Of a stretch of DNA of 19,623 nt, positions 1 to 8,442 are shown piece by piece (the stretch's first letter is position 1; each line of letters starts with the position of its first letter). The notes under the pieces were generated by a model. The model saw only the letters and a program-made list of their open reading frames with translations, did not search any database and was not told the DNA's origin. The stretch is taken from assembly GCA_038043305.1 (NCBI GenBank), contig JBBTCG010000110.1:1-19623 (forward strand), in the 5' to 3' direction. Source of the stretch: JACRCE01 sp038043305 (lineage in GTDB: Bacteria > Desulfobacterota > GWC2-55-46). Made by a program: the position numbers and the translations under genes.

Positions 1-778
1 TCCCGACCTTGCCGTATTTGACAAGCCCCTGTTGCTTCATCTCCTCCTCGACCATGTATGCGTTCCTCGTTACGGCGGGGTTAAAGGCATACACCTTAAC
101 GACGTGTTCCTGTTTGCGCTCGTCGAACGCCTTGATGAAGAACGGTTTGTCGTGATAGACGTTGAATGGAAGCAAGTCCTTTGTAACGTCCTCGACGTAA
201 TGGAAGAATGTGATAGCGCCGAACGGCACGTCATAGAACAATATCTTTCCGTCAAGCTGCAAAAATTTTTCAAACGGCGTCCCGGCTCCGCATGGAGTAA
301 GACATCTCTCGTGACCGGTTGTAAGCCATACGCTGTCTTTTCCCAACGCAAGCACAGGGTGCGTGGGGTGAAGGCTCCTCTGGACGCCGGGCCTTCTCCT
401 GAATATCTCGGTAATGAGTCCCATCATGGATATTGTTCTGTCCTTGTGGAAGGGTTTGCCCTTCGAGAGATGATCAAAGGTGGTTCCCCTGAACGGAATG
501 GAGACCATAAGGAGGTTGCCTCTCTCGCCAAGCAGCTGCGCCAGACACTCGACAACGCCCGAGGGCGTGCCTTTGAATCCGCTGTCAGGGTTGGAGTTGG
601 AGTGAACAAGCACCGTGTCCGTCTCATTGATACCGAGCTTTTTAAGGGCTGTCCTAAGGTCATCGGGTCCGTAGCTCAGAAGAGAGTTGATTACAAAACC
701 GCGCACCGTGTTGTACTTTGATTTGACGTAGCGCTTTTGTTTTTCGCTCAATGTTTTTTTGAGGAGTTTTTTGATCAC
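1..778 (-). CDS. AAC(3)-family acyl-CoA N/O-acyltransferase, 3' end cut by window edge
   Basis: Read on the minus strand, 259 codons are open from a GTG at 778 to the window edge, so the C-terminus is missing. The family (Antibiotic_NAT, usually 260-280 aa) transfers acetyl groups from acetyl-CoA to amines. Signature stretches are visible: HSNSNP at residues 59-64, HPTHPVLALG at 137-146, and HERCLTPCGAGTPFEK at 156-171, which carries the family's His-Glu/Thr-Pro-x-Gly segment. The start is chosen because an in-frame TAA, which is also the stop of the upstream gene, lies 9 nt before the GTG, and an AAGG sits just upstream. Members in polysaccharide loci are thought to acylate sugars or sugar-linked amino acids rather than antibiotics, and this gene's place at the end of a glycan operon favours that. 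Family assignment is firm; substrate is unknown. Confidence 0.85.
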   Translation of the reverse strand, partial: MIKKLLKKTLSEKQKRYVKSKYNTVRGFVINSLLSYGPDDLRTALKKLGINETDTVLVHSNSNPDSGFKGTPSGVVECLAQLLGERGNLLMVSIPFRGTTFDHLSKGKPFHKDRTISMMGLITEIFRRRPGVQRSLHPTHPVLALGKDSVWLTTGHERCLTPCGAGTPFEKFLQLDGKILFYDVPFGAITFFHYVEDVTKDLLPFNVYHDKPFFIKAFDERKQEHVVKVYAFNPAVTRNAYMVEEEMKQQGLVKYGKVG

Positions 779-787
779 AGTAACCTT

Positions 788-2491
788 TTAAAGATAAGGC
801 GGCGCCCCGCCCGTAACCATTACCTTCTGCCCGGTCGTGAACGACGAATACGACGAGGCAAGGAAGATGACGGCCTTGGCTACGTCCGTTGCCGTGGAGT
901 TTCTTCGCATCGGGGTGTCGTCCGCGATTTTTTTCCTGTAGACTTCAGGTATGTGGCTGACAAGATCGGTCTCAACGAAGTTTGGAACAACGCAATTGAC
1001 CTGTATGTTGCCAGAGGCGAACTCGACGGCAAGGCTCCTTGTCAGTCCAACCAGCGCGGATTTTGAACAGACGTATTTTGCCTGATTGGCCGGAGGCGTC
1101 TCAACGGCGACGGTAGAGATGTTGATTATCTTGCCACCGCCGGATGAGAGCATCAACGGTATGACCTCCTTGCAGCAGTTGAAGGCGCCCTTTAGCGTAA
1201 CGTCAATGTCTTTTTGAACGTCGTCCCAGTCGAGTTTCAGAAACGGCGTTGGCTTGAAGTCCCGCACCGCGTTGTTGACCAGTATGTCAACGCGGGAAAA
1301 TTGTTCAACGGTTTTTCTTATCATCTCCCTTACTTGTTCGGCGTCTGAAACGTCGGCGCGAATGGCGACGGCCTCGCCGTGGTTTGCAGTTATGTCGTCG
1401 GCAATCCGTTTGGCGTCCGTGGCGCCTCTAAAGTAGTTTACTACCACCTTTGCGCCGTGGAGCGCAAAGAGCCTTGCGGTCGTCTCGCCTATGCCCCTGC
1501 TTGCGCCGGTCACAATGACAACCTTGTCTTTTATCCCAAGCTCCATTGCGTCGTCTTTCAACTGCCTCATGTCCGGCATCTTCGCATGATCAGGGTTGAC
1601 GACTACGGCGACCCTACCGTCAAGCAAAGAGGTATCGGCCTCTGTAATTGAGATGGTCTTTTTAATGATGCGCCCCGCCCGCGAGACGTGGCTGACCAGT
1701 CCATTTAGTTTGTATGTCGTATTAAGCCGTATCTCGCGGCGCACCGAGGCGGTAAATTCAAGGAAGGTTGCGCGTCTGCCGGGGATACGCATCCCGACCG
1801 ACGTTGAAAAAAGCAGGACGCACAGAAGGTCTGAGAGAAACCCCGTTGACGGCGATTGGCCGTCAAACGCGCCTTCGACGCCTTCGGATAGCACTGATTT
1901 GAGCGCGGCGATGGAGCCGTCCTTTATAGAGAAGAGAATCGAGTCTTCGTCGCCTTTGGTTATTTGCTCAAAGCGGACGTCCATCGGCTCAAGCGGCTCG
2001 TCAGGCAAGCTGAGCGGTTGGCCGGCCGGAAGAGCTGCGTTTTTTTCGATATAGCGTCCGGCGCTGTAGTTGACAACGGCCGTGCCCTTGCACACGACGA
2101 CGCGCGTTCGCGCGTTTTCTACCGTGTAGTCAACCGTTGCGCTTGAAGTCGGAAGGTCAACGGATGCAACGACGCCGGTAAGAGCGAACGTATCGCCCGC
2201 GTAAACCGGAGAGGTGAACCGGGCGTCGAGCGCGGTCAGGCGGCAATTGCGGTTGGCCGCGTCAAGCATGTCGAGCGCTCCGATGAAAGCGACCGTAAGC
2301 ATGCCGTGCACGACCTCGCCCCGGTACATTGACCTTCTGGCGAACTCCGATTCAACGTGGAGCGGGCTTGCGTCCCCCGTAAGTTCCGAGAATTTGGAGA
2401 CCATGCCAGTGGTAACGCGAAGCCTTACCACGGATGAAGCGCCGGGCTTTAATGCGTCCGGCAATGATTGTATTGAATGGGTGTTCTTCAT
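788..2491 (-). CDS. Three-domain MaoC dehydratase / hot-dog / SDR (FabG-like) fusion protein
   Basis: This 567-aa protein has three parts. Residues 20-140 are a MaoC-type (R)-specific enoyl-CoA/ACP hydratase with the hydratase signature, including SELTGDASPLHVE (Asp40, His45) and VVHGML (His62-Gly63). Residues 170-305 look like a second hot-dog fold without those catalytic residues. Residues 320-567 are a classical short-chain dehydrogenase with TGASRGIG (328-335), NNAV (406-409), Ser459 and the YxxxK pair Tyr473/Lys477. Together they could interconvert 3-oxo-, 3-hydroxy- and 2-enoyl-thioesters. The ATG start has no good Shine-Dalgarno sequence and lies 24 nt after the flippase stop. The gene precedes the AAC(3)-like acyltransferase by 9 nt, so it may prepare an acyl donor for it (inference). 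Domain calls are firm; the pathway is unknown. Confidence 0.88.
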   Translation of the reverse strand: MKNTHSIQSLPDALKPGASSVVRLRVTTGMVSKFSELTGDASPLHVESEFARRSMYRGEVVHGMLTVAFIGALDMLDAANRNCRLTALDARFTSPVYAGDTFALTGVVASVDLPTSSATVDYTVENARTRVVVCKGTAVVNYSAGRYIEKNAALPAGQPLSLPDEPLEPMDVRFEQITKGDEDSILFSIKDGSIAALKSVLSEGVEGAFDGQSPSTGFLSDLLCVLLFSTSVGMRIPGRRATFLEFTASVRREIRLNTTYKLNGLVSHVSRAGRIIKKTISITEADTSLLDGRVAVVVNPDHAKMPDMRQLKDDAMELGIKDKVVIVTGASRGIGETTARLFALHGAKVVVNYFRGATDAKRIADDITANHGEAVAIRADVSDAEQVREMIRKTVEQFSRVDILVNNAVRDFKPTPFLKLDWDDVQKDIDVTLKGAFNCCKEVIPLMLSSGGGKIINISTVAVETPPANQAKYVCSKSALVGLTRSLAVEFASGNIQVNCVVPNFVETDLVSHIPEVYRKKIADDTPMRRNSTATDVAKAVIFLASSYSSFTTGQKVMVTGGAPPYL

Positions 2492-2515
2492 GCGCGTTGG
2501 TATTTAAGCGGCCTG

Positions 2516-4009
2516 TCAGCCTCTACGAAGCATCGCCCTAACCTCGTCGAATATCGCCCTGTTAACGATGAGGTAATAAAGGCCGTAGGCTATGGCGCCG
2601 ACAAGACATGACACGACGAGCCTCGGCAGTCTATCTATATCGCCGGCCGCGTATTTAATGACCATGACCGCGCCTGCCATGAACACGGTTGCGAATAGCG
2701 GGTGTGTGAGCGTCTTCAGATATTCTATCATGCGAAGCTCTATGGTGGCTATTGATATTGACGCGGATATTAGAAAGATTATGGGGAAGACTATGAGCCA
2801 AGCGTATGAAAAACCCTCAAGCCCGTAAAAAGACCCGATGTAAAACGCAACCGGCAGTACGGCGGCGAATATGAGGTTGTTGAGCATGGATAGACCAGGC
2901 CGTCCTTTTGCCACGACAAGAGGCGCGTTCATCGCGTTTATGGCGCGAAGCGTCGAGACGACGCATAGAATCTGAAGCGGCAGTATCACCGGCGCCCACT
3001 TTTCCGTCAGGAAGACTCTCACCGCGTCGTCGGCCACGACGAACATTCCTATAAAAAGCGGGAAGGTGACAAAGGCCGTGAGTCTTATGGTCTTGAGGAA
3101 GTATCTCCTCATCAGTACGTTGTCGTTTTGAACCTCGCAAAAACCCGGATAGGCGATTTGGGTCAGCATCGAGACGATCTTATCCAGCGGTATGGACGCG
3201 AACTGGAAGGCAAGCGAGTAAAACCCAAGGAGCGTCTTGCCGAGGAGTTTGCCGGCTATCAGAAAGTCCGCGTTCGAGTATACGTACCATAGCAACCGTG
3301 ACGCCGCTACCTTGGAGCCGAAGTTCAACATCGCCTTTATCCTGAAGACGTTCATGTTCAAACCAGGCAACCACGGATGGCAGATAAAAAATGCGACGTT
3401 TTTAACCGTTGTGAGGAAGAGATTTCCGTACACGAGGCTCCATACCCCGTATCCGTAAAGCGCAAAGAGCAGGGTCGCAATCCCTCCGGCAAGGTTACCG
3501 GCAAACTCGGCAATGGAACTTCGCCTGAATTGAAGCTCCTTCGCAAGCATGTTGCTATGCGCGAATCCCATCGCGTTTATCAGCAGACTCAGCGCGATGA
3601 TGCGAAGCAGCGCGGTAAGTTCAGGTTCGCCAAACCAGACCGCCATTAACGGGGCGGTAAGCCATGCCGCGGCGTACAGCGCGGCGTTTATCAGAATTAC
3701 GAGCCAGTATATGGATGAAAGGTCTTCTTTGCTGATCGTCTTGTTATGGATAATGACCGAGCCAAGGCCGAATTCGTTGAAGAGCGTAACAAAGCCTATC
3801 ACTACAAACGACATGCCAAGCAGTCCATAGTCGTCCGGCGAAAGCAGCCTCGCCACGTAGACCGTTATGAACCATGAGATGATCTGACCGGTGAGCTTTG
3901 TCGCGCCAACCCAGAAGACCGCGCTCACGACCTTGCGCCTGAGTCCGGCTGGCGGTTCAGCGTGATGTCCGGCCGTTAATGCGGGCGATGTGTCGTTCAC
4001 GTCAGTCAT
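2516..4009 (-). CDS. Wzx-type polysaccharide flippase (MOP superfamily, WzxC/TuaB-like)
   Basis: The 497-aa protein is almost entirely hydrophobic helices with short charged loops, as expected for a 12-14-span lipid-linked oligosaccharide flippase of the inner membrane. The N-terminal segment around residues 27-60 (VFWVGATKLTGQIISWF, then ARLLSPDDYGLLGM) is the typical opening of the polysaccharide-synthesis/WzxC-like branch of the MOP superfamily. It would move an undecaprenyl-pyrophosphate-linked repeat unit to the periplasmic face. The ATG at 4009 lies 14 nt after the stop of the family-4 glycosyltransferase. No Wzy polymerase or Wzz is seen in the window, so they would have to lie outside it. 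The length is normal and no frameshift is seen. Confidence 0.92.
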   Translation of the reverse strand: MTDVNDTSPALTAGHHAEPPAGLRRKVVSAVFWVGATKLTGQIISWFITVYVARLLSPDDYGLLGMSFVVIGFVTLFNEFGLGSVIIHNKTISKEDLSSIYWLVILINAALYAAAWLTAPLMAVWFGEPELTALLRIIALSLLINAMGFAHSNMLAKELQFRRSSIAEFAGNLAGGIATLLFALYGYGVWSLVYGNLFLTTVKNVAFFICHPWLPGLNMNVFRIKAMLNFGSKVAASRLLWYVYSNADFLIAGKLLGKTLLGFYSLAFQFASIPLDKIVSMLTQIAYPGFCEVQNDNVLMRRYFLKTIRLTAFVTFPLFIGMFVVADDAVRVFLTEKWAPVILPLQILCVVSTLRAINAMNAPLVVAKGRPGLSMLNNLIFAAVLPVAFYIGSFYGLEGFSYAWLIVFPIIFLISASISIATIELRMIEYLKTLTHPLFATVFMAGAVMVIKYAAGDIDRLPRLVVSCLVGAIAYGLYYLIVNRAIFDEVRAMLRRG

Positions 4010-4023
4010 GTTCTATCAGAGGC

Positions 4024-5403
4024 TTAAGACGCTGCGTTTCCGATGATATGCCCTGCGAGTTTCCCGGTGATCCGTTTCACATCCATGTTTGCCGTCGCTT
4101 GAGCGCAGGAACTGCTCGCTTCATGCCTTTGATCATCGTATGAACGTCGTATAAACCCGGCTATGCCTTCTATGTCAGAGGCGTTGAAACTCTCCCCTGA
4201 GCCTGTGGAACGTATAACGTCAGCCGCGGCCCCGTCTTCGGCCAGCGCCAATATCCTCGCGCCTACGCCGAGGTAGTCGTATATCTTTGCCGGGATCTGT
4301 AACGGCAGATTCGGCGCGAAAAGAAGCGCGATGTGGCTTGAAGCCGCTATCTCAAGCGCCGCGCCGTAAGGCACGGGTGCGCATACCTCGACAACCGAAG
4401 AAAGTCCGTAAGAGGCGGCAACGTCGGCCGTTGGACGTCCGTTCATGTCGCTGCACTCGCCGACGAGCTTGATGACGATGCCGCGCTCATCCAACGAACC
4501 GTTGTCAATGAGTTTTTTTACAGCCGCGAATATAGGTTCAGGCGTCCTGCCTACGTACAGGGAGCCGGTGTAGACAAGAGTGAACCGCTCGTATTTGGCG
4601 ATGGAGCGGAATCTTGAAAACCTCTCCGGCTCAAAGCCGTTCGGCAGGTATGTGAATTTTTCCGGCGGCAGATGGCCGTATTTTTTTTGATAGGCGTCTT
4701 TCATCCGTTCGGTATTGAAGATAAGTGCGTCACACGATTCGATGACCTCTTTTTCAAGGCGCCTCTCCAGCTTCAGTGATAGTCCGCTTGTCGGATAAAG
4801 CTTCTTTGTACCGTGAATCATCCAAGGGTCCCTGAAGTCGGCCAACCACCTTATGCCCGTCAGCCGCTTGATCAACAGTCCCGCAAGATGCGCCGAGTAA
4901 GGCGGGCACGTCGTTACGATGCATCTGGTGCCGCCTTTTTTTATCTCGCGTCGGGCAGCGATTACGGCCGGGATTATCCAGTTTCTTTCGGCGTCAGGCA
5001 CGATGAGGTATGACTTCATACGCCGCCTTGCGCGCTCGCCGAAGGATTCGTCCGGCCTCCATGAGTTTGACATTGAGGGGACTGACGCGCCATTACCCGT
5101 CGCGGCAGGGATATCCTTTATGCCTCCGGCAAACAGTTTCTTCAGGAGGAGATACAGGTTCGTAACTCCAAGGAGCTTGCCCGCCCTTATTACACGGATA
5201 CCTTCGATCTCCTTGAGTCTTAAGATGTCAAGCCTTTCTATGTACTGCTCTTTGATCGTCAGGACAACGGGCTCAATGCCGAATTGCGGCAGGTGACGCG
5301 CGAAGTTAACGATGCGCTGGCCGCCGACGGCGCTGCTCGGAGGAAAGTGGTACGCTATGAAAAGCGCGCCGTTTTTAGCGTCGTTTTTGCGATGGTCGTT
5401 CAT
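4024..5403 (-). CDS. Family 4 (GT-B) glycosyltransferase
   Basis: This 459-aa cytosolic GT-B enzyme has an N-terminal Rossmann domain starting with a family-4-like acceptor motif (YHFPPSSAVGGQR, residues 18-30), then DFRDPW at 189-194. The donor domain opens near FTLVYTGSLYVGR (274-286). Near residues 370-380 a PAKIYDYLGVG stretch corresponds to the nucleotide-sugar binding region. It would add one sugar from a nucleotide-sugar donor to the growing lipid-linked repeat unit; donor and linkage cannot be read from sequence. Its ATG overlaps the stop of the CapA-methyltransferase gene (ATGA, 5400-5403), implying translational coupling. Confidence 0.9.
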   Translation of the reverse strand: MNDHRKNDAKNGALFIAYHFPPSSAVGGQRIVNFARHLPQFGIEPVVLTIKEQYIERLDILRLKEIEGIRVIRAGKLLGVTNLYLLLKKLFAGGIKDIPAATGNGASVPSMSNSWRPDESFGERARRRMKSYLIVPDAERNWIIPAVIAARREIKKGGTRCIVTTCPPYSAHLAGLLIKRLTGIRWLADFRDPWMIHGTKKLYPTSGLSLKLERRLEKEVIESCDALIFNTERMKDAYQKKYGHLPPEKFTYLPNGFEPERFSRFRSIAKYERFTLVYTGSLYVGRTPEPIFAAVKKLIDNGSLDERGIVIKLVGECSDMNGRPTADVAASYGLSSVVEVCAPVPYGAALEIAASSHIALLFAPNLPLQIPAKIYDYLGVGARILALAEDGAAADVIRSTGSGESFNASDIEGIAGFIRRSYDDQRHEASSSCAQATANMDVKRITGKLAGHIIGNAAS

Positions 5404-7352
5404 TGAGGGGTTGCAAAGACCATGTTGAGCGTCTGGCAGTTGAAAAGGCGCGCGCCATACCAGCGGCTGAATACGACGGAGCCGCCCGCCTTTTTAATCA
5501 AGGTCTCGAAGTTGTGGCTCCACTGCTGCGTATGGTCGGGCGAGAGTTTCGACGATGCGAGGGTGTTGTTGTCAGCGTCTTTGTCGGCAATGCCGACGAG
5601 CGCAATGAGCCTTCCGGTGCGCCGCATCATCTCGTTTACCACCTTCTGCGCGTCGGCCTCGTTTAGGTAACTAAGGACGCCGGCGGCAAAGACAAGGTCA
5701 AACTTCCTGTCTCCTAAGAGTTTCCCGATGGACTCCATGTCTCCGCTGGCAAGGCGCACCTTTGAAGCAAGGTTTTTAAGATGCGCCGCGCCCTTTTCAA
5801 CGGCCTTTGCGTCTATGTCTATTCCAACGAGGTCTTGAGCGTCGGGGAATAGTTCGGTTTCAATGTATCTTAGGAGATACCCCTGCGAACAGCCTACGTC
5901 AAGGGCTGAACTAAAATCGGCCGTGGCAAGCCCTATGTCTTTGATTACGTACCTCAAATCATTGAAAAACTCGACCCTTGACGGTTCCATCTTTGAGAAG
6001 TCGAAGAGGAAACGCGAATTATCGTACCACTGAGCGTATCCGGCGATATGGTTCTCCCACAGAAACTTATGAAATGCCTTAGGGTCGTTTACGCTCAGGT
6101 CGCGCACGAGCCCGAGCGCAAGATGACCTGAGCCGCTGATCCACTTCTGCTTGTTTATTTTGATGGCGGCGCGTTTTCTCATTTCAAGCGGCAGCGCCTT
6201 CCTTGCGAGCGCTTTTCCCGCGCCTGCGGCGCGTCTGACCGGGTATTTGGCCAACTCCAAAAAATTAGAGGGTTTGATCTTCTTAACAAAGTTTCCAAGC
6301 CCTATGCCCGCGTAAAATGAGACTGGAGGCAGCATGAGAAACTTCAATGAGCGCATCCTGATGATGCGCCCGCAGACGTCGCTAAAGTACTTGTTGTTGA
6401 CGTTCTTCCAGAAGGCTTTGGACTTCCTTGGATAAAGGCCGCCGAGGTGGGCGATGAATTTGACGAACCCGGCCTTGTCCGCGCCTGCAAGCAGGCGGGG
6501 CAGATGGTCTTTTATTCGCACCGGATGCAGCGCCGAGTCCTTGATGATGCCGTCGCTTCCGATCTCGGCGCTGTATATGAACGATCTGTTGGAGAAGATA
6601 TGCGGCTCGTCAAAGATGAAGTTGCCCATGCTGTAGACGATATGTCCGTCCTTGTAACGCTCCACGCCCTGGGCATAATGCGGGCCGTGGCCGAGTATAA
6701 GGGACGCCCCGTTGTCTATCATCATGCGGGCCTGCTTCATCTGGTAGGGCAGGGGATAGAATGAATACTCCATTCCCCAGTGCAGGGTTACGATGACGTG
6801 GCAGCCGTTCCTTTTCTCCTCCCTTATGTTGGCGAGTATCCTGCCGATGCGGTGGTCCGCGACCCCCGGTCTTGAGAGCGTTGCCATCCTTGTGCTTGCG
6901 GAGTATATGAAGACGTGAGAGAGGATGGCGAGGCGACGGCCTGATAGTTCAAGGACAAGCGGCCTGTTGGCCTCCTCATAGTTGCGTCCGGCCCCGGCGT
7001 GGCGTATGCCGTATTCGTCAAGGCATTCAAGGGTGTCAATGAGGGCGGCCTCGCCGTAGTCCAACATGTGGTTGTTGCCGAGCGAGACCGCGTTGACACC
7101 GAGTTCCTTCAATATCCTGAGCGTATCGGGATGGCTTCTGAAGGTTACGTGCGCTTCTTGCACCTCGTCCGGCGTCCCTTTTGTGCCCACCGGGTTTTCA
7201 AGGTTTGCGATAATCAGATCATGTCCGTTAAGGAGCGGCTTTATATCCTTGAAGTTGAAGTCCTCCGGGGCGCGTCTGAAGTGCTTTTCAACCTCCCGGC
7301 CAAGCATACAATCGCCTACCGCCGCAATAGTGTATGAACCGTTGCTTTTCAT
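5400..7352 (-). CDS. CapA-like metallophosphatase fused to a class I SAM methyltransferase
   Basis: This is a 650-aa two-domain protein. Residues 5-290 are a CapA/PgsA-type metallophosphoesterase-like domain with GDCMLGR (13-19), NLENP (50-54), GNNHMLDYG (92-100), HWG (191-193), GHGPHYAQG (221-229) and SMGNFIF (241-247). CapA proteins take part in poly-gamma-glutamate capsule production or export. After a linker of about 100 residues, residues 440-650 form a class I methyltransferase with motif I LDVGCSQGY (484-492), the acidic end of strand 2 (GIDID, 510-514) and SGDMES (536-541). No signal peptide or N-terminal membrane anchor is evident, unlike many CapA proteins, so it may act in the cytoplasm. 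The start overlaps the stop of the upstream ATP-grasp gene (ATGA, 7349-7352) and its stop overlaps the next glycosyltransferase. The fused architecture is unusual; the substrate is unknown. Confidence 0.87.
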   Translation of the reverse strand: MKSNGSYTIAAVGDCMLGREVEKHFRRAPEDFNFKDIKPLLNGHDLIIANLENPVGTKGTPDEVQEAHVTFRSHPDTLRILKELGVNAVSLGNNHMLDYGEAALIDTLECLDEYGIRHAGAGRNYEEANRPLVLELSGRRLAILSHVFIYSASTRMATLSRPGVADHRIGRILANIREEKRNGCHVIVTLHWGMEYSFYPLPYQMKQARMMIDNGASLILGHGPHYAQGVERYKDGHIVYSMGNFIFDEPHIFSNRSFIYSAEIGSDGIIKDSALHPVRIKDHLPRLLAGADKAGFVKFIAHLGGLYPRKSKAFWKNVNNKYFSDVCGRIIRMRSLKFLMLPPVSFYAGIGLGNFVKKIKPSNFLELAKYPVRRAAGAGKALARKALPLEMRKRAAIKINKQKWISGSGHLALGLVRDLSVNDPKAFHKFLWENHIAGYAQWYDNSRFLFDFSKMEPSRVEFFNDLRYVIKDIGLATADFSSALDVGCSQGYLLRYIETELFPDAQDLVGIDIDAKAVEKGAAHLKNLASKVRLASGDMESIGKLLGDRKFDLVFAAGVLSYLNEADAQKVVNEMMRRTGRLIALVGIADKDADNNTLASSKLSPDHTQQWSHNFETLIKKAGGSVVFSRWYGARLFNCQTLNMVFATPQ

Positions 7353-8416
7353 TCGCTTGAGACCTTCTTTCTCTCAAGCAGTATTTCGGCGGCAAGGAGC
7401 GCGCTTTGCGGGTATTTATCAACGCCGGGGAAGTAGTGGTGGTGAAGCGCAGGCGTGGTGTTCACCTCGTTGACGACCCCGCCACTGTCTTTAAGCGGCC
7501 TTGACGGGTCGGTCGTAATGACGTCAACGCCCACGAACTCGGAGCCGAGCACCACGGCGGCCATTATCGCGTCCTTCTTAATGGATTCGCAAACAAGCGT
7601 TGTAACGTCTTCGTTGTAAACCGTTCTTACCTCGGTATTTTTATGTCTCGGATCGTTGACGCTCTTTACCATGAATGTGCGGCCTTTTGCAGGGATTGAA
7701 TCCCTGTCAAGCCCCTGATAATCAAGCGTGAATATCATGTCTCTGTCCACGTCGAGAAGGCTTGCGCCTTTGCGCCTCTCGTTCTCAGCCCTGATAATGT
7801 CCGAAACCTTTGAGGAGCCGTCTCCGGTCAGGCGCGGCCCCCTCCTGCAGACCGCATTAACCACGCGGCCTCCGAGTACAAGCACCCTGTAGGATTCGCC
7901 CGGTATCTGCGGTTCTATCATTAGCGCACTGCCGTAAAGAGAGGCGAGGCAAGCGGCCCTTCGCGCCTCTTTGCGCGACTTAACGTGCGTGGTTACGCCC
8001 TTGCCGCCGTAGCCGTCGCCGGGCTTTATGACGCAGCCCTTGGGGTGCTTCGCAAGAAAGTCGTAGGCAGCGTCAAGTTCATAAAGGTTAAAGACCTTAT
8101 GCTCAGGCACGCACAATCCGGCATCGGAAAGAAGCTTGTGCATCAAGGGTTTGTCCCCGGCCATAGCAAGGACGACAGGGTTGTCAAACTCCAATTGATA
8201 GTTGTTGATCCGCATATTCCCGCCTCGCGCCGTCAACTCCCATATGCCGTTGTTCAATGCCTTTAGCTCTCCGCCAAGCGCCTGAGCCACCGCGCCCCAC
8301 ATGTCATGGTATTGTGCAACGCGGTGCTCGAAATATACCTGCCCTGATGCGCCGCGCCAATCGCCCCAAGTCTTTTTCAGGCGCATGGTCAGACGTTCTA
8401 TCTTCAAAAGCAGCAT
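7349..8416 (-). CDS. ATP-grasp carboxylate-amine ligase, cyanophycin-synthetase-like
   Basis: From the ATG at 8416 this gives 355 aa. The ATP-grasp fold shows the phosphate/lysine segment CVIKPGDGYGGKGVT (128-142), a GEXXR-type stretch IPGESYRVLVLGG (171-183), GDGSSKVSDII (198-208), FVGVDVI (294-300) and the metal-binding NEVNTTPALHHHY (316-328). The pattern resembles the ATP-grasp domain of cyanophycin synthetase and N-acetylglutaminylglutamine synthetase. Such enzymes activate a carboxylate as an acyl phosphate and couple it to an amine. The frame is open to 8584, but that would overlap the upstream ligase by over 140 nt, so the ATG 26 nt after that gene's stop is preferred; a second ATG at 8386 is possible. 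The stop overlaps the CapA-fusion start by 4 nt. The neighbouring CapA domain recalls poly-glutamate capsule pathways. Confidence 0.88.
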   Translation of the reverse strand: MLLLKIERLTMRLKKTWGDWRGASGQVYFEHRVAQYHDMWGAVAQALGGELKALNNGIWELTARGGNMRINNYQLEFDNPVVLAMAGDKPLMHKLLSDAGLCVPEHKVFNLYELDAAYDFLAKHPKGCVIKPGDGYGGKGVTTHVKSRKEARRAACLASLYGSALMIEPQIPGESYRVLVLGGRVVNAVCRRGPRLTGDGSSKVSDIIRAENERRKGASLLDVDRDMIFTLDYQGLDRDSIPAKGRTFMVKSVNDPRHKNTEVRTVYNEDVTTLVCESIKKDAIMAAVVLGSEFVGVDVITTDPSRPLKDSGGVVNEVNTTPALHHHYFPGVDKYPQSALLAAEILLERKKVSSE

Positions 8417-8442
8417 GGTGGGTGGTCTTTCGCCTTCGTGAC

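Noticed and set aside
32..721. Long plus-strand open frame of 229 codons
   Set aside because: It lies opposite the AAC(3)-family gene, whose minus-strand translation carries clear family motifs; the plus-strand protein resembles nothing and is a mirror effect of codon bias.
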